Part shown: positions 16,845 to 23,921 of the stretch, one piece after another
Layout: every line of letters starts with the position of its first letter
Position numbering within the stretch: position 1 is the first letter of the stretch
Assembly: GCF_001425785.1 (NCBI RefSeq)
Contig: NZ_LMDI01000018.1
Coordinates: forward strand, 103,738 to 160,255
Direction: 5' to 3'
Source: Rhizobacter sp. Root1221
GTDB lineage: Bacteria; Pseudomonadota; Gammaproteobacteria; Burkholderiales; Burkholderiaceae_C
Length of the DNA stretch: 56,518 nucleotides
Translations under genes and position numbers: made by a program
The notes under the pieces: generated by a model
Told to the model about the DNA's origin: nothing
Databases searched by the model: none
The model's input: the letters and a program-made list of their open reading frames with translations, nothing else

Positions 16845-18251
16845 TCAGGGGGCCCGGCGTGCACGCCGCCAGCCCGCCACCACCCCTCGCACCGACGCGG
16901 CGAAGCCCGACGCCGAGAGAACCAGGACCACCATGTCCCATGCGGGCCGGTGCTGCACGAGCCATGGAAACGCGAGGCGGTGGGCGCCGTCGAAGAGCCA
17001 GCGGTTCAGGCGCAACACCCGGTCGCTGCGGCCGAGCACCTGGCCGCTGGCCGGGTCGAGGTAAAGCCACGTGGACTCCGCGTCAGCGAACACGATGCGC
17101 CACACCGGCACCGGGTGGCTGGCGGGGTTGCCGAACCACTGGGCGTCGGGCTGCATCAGCAGGGAGGCCGAGGCCACCGCTGCGCCGGGCCGCTCTTGCA
17201 CGGCCGCCCGGAGGATGTCGGCCTGCGCGACAAACACCGGCGTGCCGTCGAGGCCCGTGACCGCGACCGGGCCGGCGGCGTCGTGCCACTGCAGCAGCGG
17301 GCGGCCGGACAGCCACGACACGCGCACTTCGCGGGCACCGTCCGGTGGGCGGGGCAGGCGCGACGGCATGGGGCCGGCCTGCGCCACGGGTGTCGCGGCG
17401 CTGGCGAACCCGCGGTGGACCGCCATCGACCACCCGCCGCTGGCGGCCGAGGCGAGCAGCAGCAGGGTGCCGACCCCGCGCCACGCGGCGCCGCCCTGGC
17501 CATGCCTCCGCCGGCGCGCTCGCCACCAGCCGATCGCGGCGCCCGTGACGGCAGAGACGATGCTGGCGCCGGCGATCCACCGCACGGCGTCGTGCCACCA
17601 CGGCGGATCGGCACGCGACGGCGTGAAGGGGAGCCGGTGCGGCACCGCGCCGAGCCAGTTCCAGAACCGTTCGTGCCGCGTGGTGTCACGCACCACTTCG
17701 CCGGTGAGGGCGGACACGTAGAGCTCGGTGCCGGCATCGTCGCCCACCGCGATGCGGTGCAGCGGGCGCCACGGGTCGAGGGCGTTCGGTTCGGTCCACT
17801 CGTCATGGGCGAGGGTCTCGACCCACCGCGCTTGCGGGTGTCCGGAGAACTGCCGGGCGATGCGTTCCGCGCGTGCGGCGCCGGTGGCTCCGGCATCGCG
17901 GCCGTCGCGCGCGGACACCGTGTGCCGCGCCCCGTCCGCATCAACGATGCGCCACACCGGTTCGCCGAGCAGCATGTCGAGGCTGAGCCGGCGCGGCGGG
18001 CCGGGCAGGCCGTCCATGGCGGCGCTGGCGGACACGCGGGCGTCCGCCAGCACGAGCGGCGCGAGTCCCGCGCGGCGCTCGGTGTCCGTCAGCGCGGGAA
18101 AGCCCACGTACGTCATCACGACGCCAGACAGGAACCACATCGCGAACAGCAGGCATCCGAGGACGCCCAGCCAGCGGTGGGTCCAGTACAGCGTTTGCAA
18201 CGGTCGGGTGGCCGACGGGAGAACATCCCATCGGGGAAAGGTGGAAAACAT
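16845..18251 (-). CDS. PepSY-associated membrane protein (iron-regulated membrane protein family)
   Basis: 468 residues. The N-terminal LYWTHRWLGVLGCLLFAMWFL segment (split: LYWTHRWLG, then a hydrophobic helix) is typical of PepSY-TM proteins. A large periplasmic part contains PepSY-like PVWRIV segments (twice, near residues 100 and 395). Further membrane segments lie near residues 218-240 and 263-285, and one at the C-terminus. PepSY-TM proteins often accompany siderophore or ferric-reductase genes; here the gene lies 120 bp downstream of norR in the same direction. The start is uncertain: ATG 18251 gives a normal N-terminus, while GTG 18314 would add 21 residues. Confidence 0.8.
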   Translation of the reverse strand: MFSTFPRWDVLPSATRPLQTLYWTHRWLGVLGCLLFAMWFLSGVVMTYVGFPALTDTERRAGLAPLVLADARVSASAAMDGLPGPPRRLSLDMLLGEPVWRIVDADGARHTVSARDGRDAGATGAARAERIARQFSGHPQARWVETLAHDEWTEPNALDPWRPLHRIAVGDDAGTELYVSALTGEVVRDTTRHERFWNWLGAVPHRLPFTPSRADPPWWHDAVRWIAGASIVSAVTGAAIGWWRARRRRHGQGGAAWRGVGTLLLLASAASGGWSMAVHRGFASAATPVAQAGPMPSRLPRPPDGAREVRVSWLSGRPLLQWHDAAGPVAVTGLDGTPVFVAQADILRAAVQERPGAAVASASLLMQPDAQWFGNPASHPVPVWRIVFADAESTWLYLDPASGQVLGRSDRVLRLNRWLFDGAHRLAFPWLVQHRPAWDMVVLVLSASGFAASVRGVVAGWRRARRAP

Positions 18252-18371
18252 GTGGCGCTCGGTGGGTGCCACCAGTGCCGGGGTCGGCTGCTGGTCGGCC
18301 TCATCGGGAAGCACGAGCTGGGCCAGGGCGCCTCGCCGGGGGCGCGATTCCAGTATCCCGTCGCGGGCGTG

Positions 18372-19901
18372 TCAGTTGTTGACGGAACCCGTCAGCCGCC
18401 GCACGAGGCGCGCGAGGTTGGCTCGGTCCATCCCGAGTTCGCGGGCGGCCGCTGCGCGGTTGCCCTGGTGGCGCAGCAGGCACGCCTCGATGTGATGCCG
18501 CTGGAAGGTGCCGGTGGCGTCGCGCAGCGTGCCCGGTGTCGACGGCACGGCGGGCGGGGCGGCCGGGGTGTCGACGGGGCGCGCCGCCGCGGCGATGTCG
18601 AAATCGGCCGCGGTCAGCGTGAGGATGCGCGGCCGCTGCGTGTGCTGGCCGAACGCGCGCAACGCACACCGCGCGATCGTGTGTTCGAGTTCGCGCACGT
18701 TGCCGGGCCACGGGTGGGCCAGCAGCGCGGCCTGCGCGTCGGGCGCGAGCCGCAGGCCGCCGAGGCCCAGGCGCGAGCGGTTTTCCTCGAGGAAGCTGCC
18801 GCTGATCAGCAGCACGTCGCGGCCGCGTTCGCGCAGCGGCGGCACGCGCAGCGGGTACACGCTGAGGCGGTGGTACAGGTCGGCCCGGAAGCGCCCGGCG
18901 CGCACTTCTTCGGCGAGGTCGCGGTTGGTGGCCGCGATCAGCCGCACGTCCACCTTCGGTTCGCGGTCGGACCCCACCCGCTGCAGCTGGCCGCCCTGCA
19001 ACACCCTCAGCAGCTTGGCCTGCGCTGCCAGGGGCAGTTCACCCACCTCGTCGAGGAAGAGCGTGCCGCCGTCGGCGAGTTCGAACTTGCCGCGGCGGTC
19101 GGCCACCGCGCCGGTGAACGCACCGCGCACGTGCCCGAAAAGTTCGCTCTCGACGAGCGTGTCGGGCAGTGCTGCGCAGTTCAGGCTGATGAGCGGCCGC
19201 GTGGCGCGCGACGATGCGGCGTGGATGGCCTTGGCCACCAGTTCCTTGCCCACGCCGGTTTCGCCACCGATCAGCACCGTCAGTTCGCTCGACCCGAGCA
19301 GCGCGATCTCCTTCTGCAAGGTCTTGAACGCGGCGCTGTGGCCCAGCAACGGCCGCGGGCCAGCTGCCGCACGGAAACCTTCCGCGCGCAGCGCCAGCTG
19401 GTCGATGCGTTCGGCCACGCGCACGGTGGCCTCGGCGAGGCTCGCGAACGCCTGCAGCGTGGGCAGGTCGCCGGCTGAAAAGCGCGATGGGTCGAGTGCA
19501 TCGAGGGTGAGCACGCCCCAAGGCCGTTCAGCCACCCGCAGCACACAACCCATGCAGTCGTGCACCTCCAGGTGCGGGCCCGCACCGTCCACCAGGCCGT
19601 CGTACGGGTCGGGCAGGCCGCAGTCCGGGGCAAAACGAATGGGCCCGCCGCCATCCAGCAGCGCGGCGAGGCGTGGGTGTTCTGCCGCCTGGAAGCGCCG
19701 GCCCAGCGTGTCGTCGCTGAGGCCGTCCACCGCGAGGGGCACCAGGACCTCGCCGTCGAGCTTCAGCAGCGCGGCAGCGTCGCTCGGCAACACGACCCGC
19801 AGCGTTTCCAGCAGGCGGCGGTAGCGTTCGCGCTCGGGCAGGTCGCGTGCGAGGTCGGCCACCAGGGGGACCAGCGCATCGAGCAGGGGGGTGGGAGTCA
19901 T
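18372..19901 (-). CDS. norR: Nitric-oxide-responsive sigma-54 activator NorR
   Basis: 509 residues, close to E. coli NorR. The GAF domain (about 15-165) keeps LPDPYDGL, VHDCMG and LTLDAL, where the non-haem iron ligands lie. The central AAA+ domain has Walker A GETGVGKE, the sigma-54 contact loop GAFTGA, and Walker B TLFLDEVGELP. The C-terminal Fis-type helix-turn-helix is NRAAAARELGMDRANL. It binds NO and activates the divergent flavohaemoglobin gene. ATG at 19901 matches the family N-terminus; the frame continues open upstream through the promoter region, but that extension would cover the NorR boxes. Confidence 0.95.
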   Translation of the reverse strand: MTPTPLLDALVPLVADLARDLPERERYRRLLETLRVVLPSDAAALLKLDGEVLVPLAVDGLSDDTLGRRFQAAEHPRLAALLDGGGPIRFAPDCGLPDPYDGLVDGAGPHLEVHDCMGCVLRVAERPWGVLTLDALDPSRFSAGDLPTLQAFASLAEATVRVAERIDQLALRAEGFRAAAGPRPLLGHSAAFKTLQKEIALLGSSELTVLIGGETGVGKELVAKAIHAASSRATRPLISLNCAALPDTLVESELFGHVRGAFTGAVADRRGKFELADGGTLFLDEVGELPLAAQAKLLRVLQGGQLQRVGSDREPKVDVRLIAATNRDLAEEVRAGRFRADLYHRLSVYPLRVPPLRERGRDVLLISGSFLEENRSRLGLGGLRLAPDAQAALLAHPWPGNVRELEHTIARCALRAFGQHTQRPRILTLTAADFDIAAAARPVDTPAAPPAVPSTPGTLRDATGTFQRHHIEACLLRHQGNRAAAARELGMDRANLARLVRRLTGSVNN

Positions 19902-19916
19902 ACGGACCTCATGCGA

Positions 19917-19927
19917 GTCAACATGAC
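19917..19927. promoter_or_regulatory. NorR binding site 1
   Basis: GTCAACATGAC fits the GT-N7-AC core of NorR enhancer sites and sits in the inverted repeat GAGTCA-ACA-TGACTC. It is 16 bp from the norR start codon, so it may also repress norR. Confidence 0.8.
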
Positions 19928-19941
19928 TCGCATCGAGTGTT

Positions 19942-19952
19942 GTCATTATGAC
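19942..19952. promoter_or_regulatory. NorR binding site 2
   Basis: GTCATTATGAC, a second GT-N7-AC core of the same sequence type, centred 25 bp from site 1 and about 42 bp upstream of the sigma-54 promoter. Confidence 0.8.
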
Positions 19953-19993
19953 TCTCAACGCGCCAAGTCCTTGATTTTCCAGGCCGCCGGCGA

Positions 19994-20009
19994 TGGCATG
20001 CCGGTTGCA
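19994..20009 (+). promoter_or_regulatory. Sigma-54 (-24/-12) promoter of hmp
   Basis: TGGCATGCCGGTTGCA has the invariant GG and GC exactly 10 bp apart and matches the TGGCAYR-N4-TTGCW consensus. Transcription should start near 20020, leaving a leader of about 27 nt that ends in AAAAAGGAAA before the ATG at 20047. Confidence 0.85.
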
Positions 20010-20046
20010 CTCCTGGTGCATCACCCGCGACGAAAAAGGAAACCCG

Positions 20047-21243
20047 ATGCTGACCTCTACCCAACGTGACATCGTCAAGGCCACCGTGCCGCTCCTCGAA
20101 ACCGGAGGTGAGGCGCTGACGGCGCACTTCTACCGGATCCTGCTGGCCGAACACCCCGAGGTGCGGCCCCTGTTCAACCAGGCGCACCAGGCGAGCGGCG
20201 CGCAGTCGCGGGCGCTGGCCCATGGCGTGTTGATGTACGCGAAACACATCGACCGGCTGGAGGCCATCGGCGGGTTGGCCGCGCAGATCGTCAACAAGCA
20301 CGTGTCGCTGCAGGTGCAGCCCGAGCACTATCCCCTGGTGGGCCAGTGCCTGCTGCGCTCGATCCGCGAGGTGCTGGGCGCCGAGGTCGCCACCGACGCG
20401 GTGATCGACGCCTGGGCCGCGGCCTACGGGCAGCTCGCCGGCATCCTGATCGGCGCCGAGCGCGCGGCCTACGACAGCAACGCCCAGGCGGCGGGTGGCT
20501 GGGCCGGCGCCCGCGCGTTCCGCATCACGCAAAAGGTGCGTGAAAGCGCGGAGATCGTGTCGTTCGTGCTGGCACCGGCCGATGGCGCGCCCGTCATGGC
20601 CTTCCAGCCGGGCCAGTACATCGGCCTGAAGCTCGTGATCGACGGTGACGAGGTGCGGCGCAACTACTCGCTGTCGGCCGCGCCGAACGGGCAGTCGTAC
20701 CGCATCAGCGTCAAGCGCGAGGCGGGTGGCCGCGTGTCGCAGTTCCTGCACGACCGCCTGCAGCCCGGCGATACGATCGACCTGTTCCCGCCGGCCGGTG
20801 AGTTCGTGCTGCCCGCCGGGAGCAAGCCGCTGGTGCTGATCAGCGGTGGTGTGGGCATCACGCCGCTGCTGGCCATGCTCGAGGCGGTGTTGCCAAGCGG
20901 CCGACCGGTGCACTTCATCCACTGCGCGCGCGACGCCGCGGTGCACGCCTTCCGCGACACCATCGATGCGCTCGCGGTCCGGCATCCGCACCTGACACGC
21001 CGGTACTGCTATGCGGAATACACGGATGCCGAACACGCGGCACAGGCACCCCGACCCGATGCGGTGGGGCTGCTGAGCACCGCGCAGCTGGGGGCGTGGT
21101 TGCCCGCGTCGCGTGACGTGGAGGCGTGTTTCGTGGGCCCGAAGGGGTTCATGCAGGCGGTGCGGCGCCAGCTGCTCGACCTGGGGGTGCCGGCCGCGCA
21201 GACCCGTTGGGAGTTCTTCGGGCCGGCCTCCGCGCTCGCCTGA
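20047..21243 (+). CDS. hmp: Flavohaemoglobin, nitric oxide dioxygenase
   Basis: 398 residues. The globin domain (1-140) has the B10 Tyr in AHFYRILL, the proximal His in NKHVSLQ and the Q-x-FN region LFNQAHQ. A ferredoxin-reductase-like FAD domain (about 150-258) carries RRNYSLS. The NAD domain (about 265-398) has GGVGITP, CFVGPKGFM and the terminal EFFGP. It converts NO plus O2 to nitrate using NAD(P)H. It is divergent from norR and preceded by a sigma-54 promoter with two NorR boxes, so NO-inducible expression is strongly supported. Confidence 0.96.
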   Translation: MLTSTQRDIVKATVPLLETGGEALTAHFYRILLAEHPEVRPLFNQAHQASGAQSRALAHGVLMYAKHIDRLEAIGGLAAQIVNKHVSLQVQPEHYPLVGQCLLRSIREVLGAEVATDAVIDAWAAAYGQLAGILIGAERAAYDSNAQAAGGWAGARAFRITQKVRESAEIVSFVLAPADGAPVMAFQPGQYIGLKLVIDGDEVRRNYSLSAAPNGQSYRISVKREAGGRVSQFLHDRLQPGDTIDLFPPAGEFVLPAGSKPLVLISGGVGITPLLAMLEAVLPSGRPVHFIHCARDAAVHAFRDTIDALAVRHPHLTRRYCYAEYTDAEHAAQAPRPDAVGLLSTAQLGAWLPASRDVEACFVGPKGFMQAVRRQLLDLGVPAAQTRWEFFGPASALA

Positions 21244-21407
21244 TCGGCGTGGCAAGGGGCGCTATCCGCACTGCCTGCCAACTAAGTCGCAATGACCGGC
21301 TCCAGCCGGCCCGCCAGCACGCCGAAAATCAACAACGGTCCGCGAATCTGCGTACCCGCTGACCACTGCTCGACGCGGTGAAGTTGTGTTGCGTCTGGTA
21401 TCCCTGC

Positions 21408-23384
21408 ATGTTGTTTAGAGGTTTTGCGCGGCTCGCCCCGTGCCTGTCGCTGGCCCTGGCGGCCGTGAACGGCCACGCGGCCCCACCCGCCGAACCCGGC
21501 ATCGACGAACTGGAGGCGTTGCTGGCCACGCCGGTCTACGCCGCCTCCAAGTTTGCGCAGAAGGTGGCCGAGGCCCCGGCCACCGTGACGGTGTTGACCG
21601 CGGGTGACATCCGGACGTTCGGCTGGCGCACGCTGGCCGAGGTGCTCAACGCGGTGCGCGGCGTGCACCTGCGCAACGACCAGGCCTACGACTACGTGGG
21701 CGTGCGCGGGCTGAGCCGCCCGGGCGACTACAGCTCGCGCGTGCTGCTGCTCGTCGACGGCGTCCGCACGAACGAGAACATGTACGACTCGGCGCTCGTG
21801 GGCCGCGAGTTTCCACTCGACGTGGGGTTGATCGAGCGTGTCGAGTTCATCTCCGGTCCGGGCTCGGCCCTGTACGGCTCGAACGCGGTGTTCGGCGTGG
21901 TCAACGTCGTCACGCGCAGCGCGGCCAACCTGCGGGGCAACCAGGTGACCGTCACCACCGCGGGCCGGGCCGGCCGCAAGGTGCAGGCCACGTCTGGCCG
22001 TGAGCTGGGTGCGGGATCCCTGCTGCTGGCCGCCAGTGCCGAACACCGGCCAGGCACCGACCGGTACTACCCCGAGTACGACACACCGGCGTCCCACGAC
22101 GGGGTGGCCACCGGCGTCGATGCCGAAGACGACCGCAAAGTCTACGCACGGTATGTCCAGCAGGAGTGGACCGTGTCGGCGATGGCGTCGCAACGCACGA
22201 AGGAAATCCCCAACGCCGCGTACGACGCGGTGTTCAACGACCCCGGCGCCCGTTGGCGCGACTCGTTCCTGTCGACGGACCTGACGTGGCAGCGCGACGT
22301 CGACGTGCACAACCAGGCCACGGTGCACCTGGGCGTCGCCGGCTACGACTACACGGAAGTCGGGCGGTACGTGTCCGATGGCCTGCTGAACCGCTACCGC
22401 GACGAGGGCCGGTGGTTCGGGGGCGAGGCCCGGTGGGCCACGCGGGCCTTTGCCGGCCACCACCTCGTGTGGGGCGGCGAGTTCCAGCGCAACTTCCGGC
22501 AGCGCACGGTGGTCCAGCGCATCGAACCTTCGACGGTCCCGACGCTCGAGGTGAACACCGGCAGCAACCGGTACGGCCTGTTCGCCAACGACGAGATCGT
22601 GCTCACCCCGCAGGTCACGCTGGGCCTCGGGGCGCGGGTGGACAAGTCGTCGTCGCGTGATGCGCGGATGACGCCGCGTGCATCGCTGCTGTGGACGCCA
22701 CGTTCCGACCTCGTGCTGAAGGCGCTCACCGGGTCGGCGTTCCGCGACCCGAACGTCTTCGAGACCCGCGACGGCATCGAGGGCAACATGTCGGATCCGT
22801 CCCTCACCCGTGAACGCCTGCGCACCCACGAACTGGCCGCCGACTGGCGCGTGGCCGACCAGGCCCGGCTGTCGGCGTCCGTGTACCACACGCGCATCCG
22901 CGGCCTCATCGAACAAGTGACGGACGAGGCCACGGGCCTGCTCGTCTACCGCAACACCGCCAATGCGGCGGCCGACGGTGCCGAGATCGAAGGCGATTTC
23001 GTGGGCGACAGTGGCTGGCGCGTGCGGACGAGTTGGGCGCGGCAGCGGGTGCGCCTGTCCGACGGGCGCCCGGCGTCGAACGCGCCCGCGTCCTTGTTCA
23101 AATGGCACGGCAGCGTGCCGCTGGGTGCGTCCGCCGCGCGCCTGGGGCTCGAGGTGCTCGGCATGGGGCCGCGCACCACGCTGGCGGGCCAGCGCCTGCC
23201 GGGCCGGACGATCGCGAACGCGACGGTGCAGTACGACCCGACGGGCCAGCCGTGGAGCCTCGTCTTCAGCGTCTACAACCTCGGCGATGTGCCGTCTCCC
23301 GAGCCGGGCGGCCCCGAACACCGTCCTGACGTGTTGCAGCGCGAGGGCCGTTCGGCGGCCCTCGGGTTCACCGTTCGCTTCTGA
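21408..23384 (+). CDS. TonB-dependent outer-membrane receptor
   Basis: 658 residues with a signal peptide (FRGFARLAPC then a hydrophobic core ending GHAA). The plug domain starts near residue 55 (APATVTVLTAGDIRTFGW) and includes VGVRGLSRPGDYSSRVLLL, LVDGVR, IERVEFISGPGSALYGSNA and GVVNVVTR, standard TonB-receptor plug motifs. The rest is a 22-strand-type barrel ending in an aromatic residue (FTVRF). The ligand is unknown. The YfiR-like gene starts 12 bp after the stop and a hybrid kinase follows, so it may be part of a sensing unit. The start is ATG 21408; a GTG at 21378 would add 10 residues ahead of the signal peptide. Confidence 0.9.
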   Translation: MLFRGFARLAPCLSLALAAVNGHAAPPAEPGIDELEALLATPVYAASKFAQKVAEAPATVTVLTAGDIRTFGWRTLAEVLNAVRGVHLRNDQAYDYVGVRGLSRPGDYSSRVLLLVDGVRTNENMYDSALVGREFPLDVGLIERVEFISGPGSALYGSNAVFGVVNVVTRSAANLRGNQVTVTTAGRAGRKVQATSGRELGAGSLLLAASAEHRPGTDRYYPEYDTPASHDGVATGVDAEDDRKVYARYVQQEWTVSAMASQRTKEIPNAAYDAVFNDPGARWRDSFLSTDLTWQRDVDVHNQATVHLGVAGYDYTEVGRYVSDGLLNRYRDEGRWFGGEARWATRAFAGHHLVWGGEFQRNFRQRTVVQRIEPSTVPTLEVNTGSNRYGLFANDEIVLTPQVTLGLGARVDKSSSRDARMTPRASLLWTPRSDLVLKALTGSAFRDPNVFETRDGIEGNMSDPSLTRERLRTHELAADWRVADQARLSASVYHTRIRGLIEQVTDEATGLLVYRNTANAAADGAEIEGDFVGDSGWRVRTSWARQRVRLSDGRPASNAPASLFKWHGSVPLGASAARLGLEVLGMGPRTTLAGQRLPGRTIANATVQYDPTGQPWSLVFSVYNLGDVPSPEPGGPEHRPDVLQREGRSAALGFTVRF

Positions 23385-23396
23385 CGGGCACCTGCG

Positions 23397-23921
23397 ATGA
23401 CGTTCGTTGCCCGCGTGCTCGTGCTGCTGACCCTGGCCGGTCCGCTCGGTTGGCCCCTGGCATGGGCGCAGCAGGACCTGGGGGTCAAGGTGCGGCTCAC
23501 GCTCAGCCTCGCACGGTTCACCCAGTGGCCGAGCGTGGACCCGTCCATGGCGGAGGCGCTGCGCCTGTGTGTGCTGCACCGTTCACCGCCGGTGTTCGCA
23601 TCGTTCCGCGGCAAGGCGGGTGAACTCGTCAACGGGAGCCGCCTGCTGGTGCTGGAGGCCCCGCCGGGCGGCGTGGCCGGATGCCACGTGCTGTTCGTCC
23701 ATGCTTCGGCGCCGGCGTTCGCCGAGCACGTGCAGGACGCGGTGCGCCGGAGCGTGCTGACGGTGGGTGACGGGGACGGGTTTGTCGCGGCCGGCGGCAT
23801 GGTGGAACTGGTGCCGGTCAACGACGCGGTGCGATTCGATGTGAACCTCGCGGTGTTGCGCGCAGCACACCTCGTGTTGTCGAGCCAGGTGCTGCGCTTG
23901 GCCCGGCAGGTGCGCGAATGA
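23397..23921 (+). CDS. YfiR-like periplasmic protein (DUF4154)
   Basis: 174 residues with an N-terminal signal peptide cleaved near WAQQD. The mature part follows the YfiR/DUF4154 pattern: VRLTLSLARFTQWP at the start, LRLCVLHRS, a central CHVLFVH strand, SVLTVGDGDGF, and the C-terminal VRFDVNLAVLRAAHLVLSS followed by VLRLAR. In Pseudomonas, YfiR binds the periplasmic domain of the CHASE8 diguanylate cyclase YfiN and holds it inactive. Here the adjacent membrane protein is a hybrid histidine kinase, overlapping by 4 bp, which is the likely partner. Confidence 0.85.
   Translation: MTFVARVLVLLTLAGPLGWPLAWAQQDLGVKVRLTLSLARFTQWPSVDPSMAEALRLCVLHRSPPVFASFRGKAGELVNGSRLLVLEAPPGGVAGCHVLFVHASAPAFAEHVQDAVRRSVLTVGDGDGFVAAGGMVELVPVNDAVRFDVNLAVLRAAHLVLSSQVLRLARQVRE

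Noticed and set aside
16476-19478. A 1000-codon open frame on the plus strand
   Set aside because: It lies antisense to the HAD, PepSY and norR genes and shows Arg/Gly/His-rich non-protein-like sequence.
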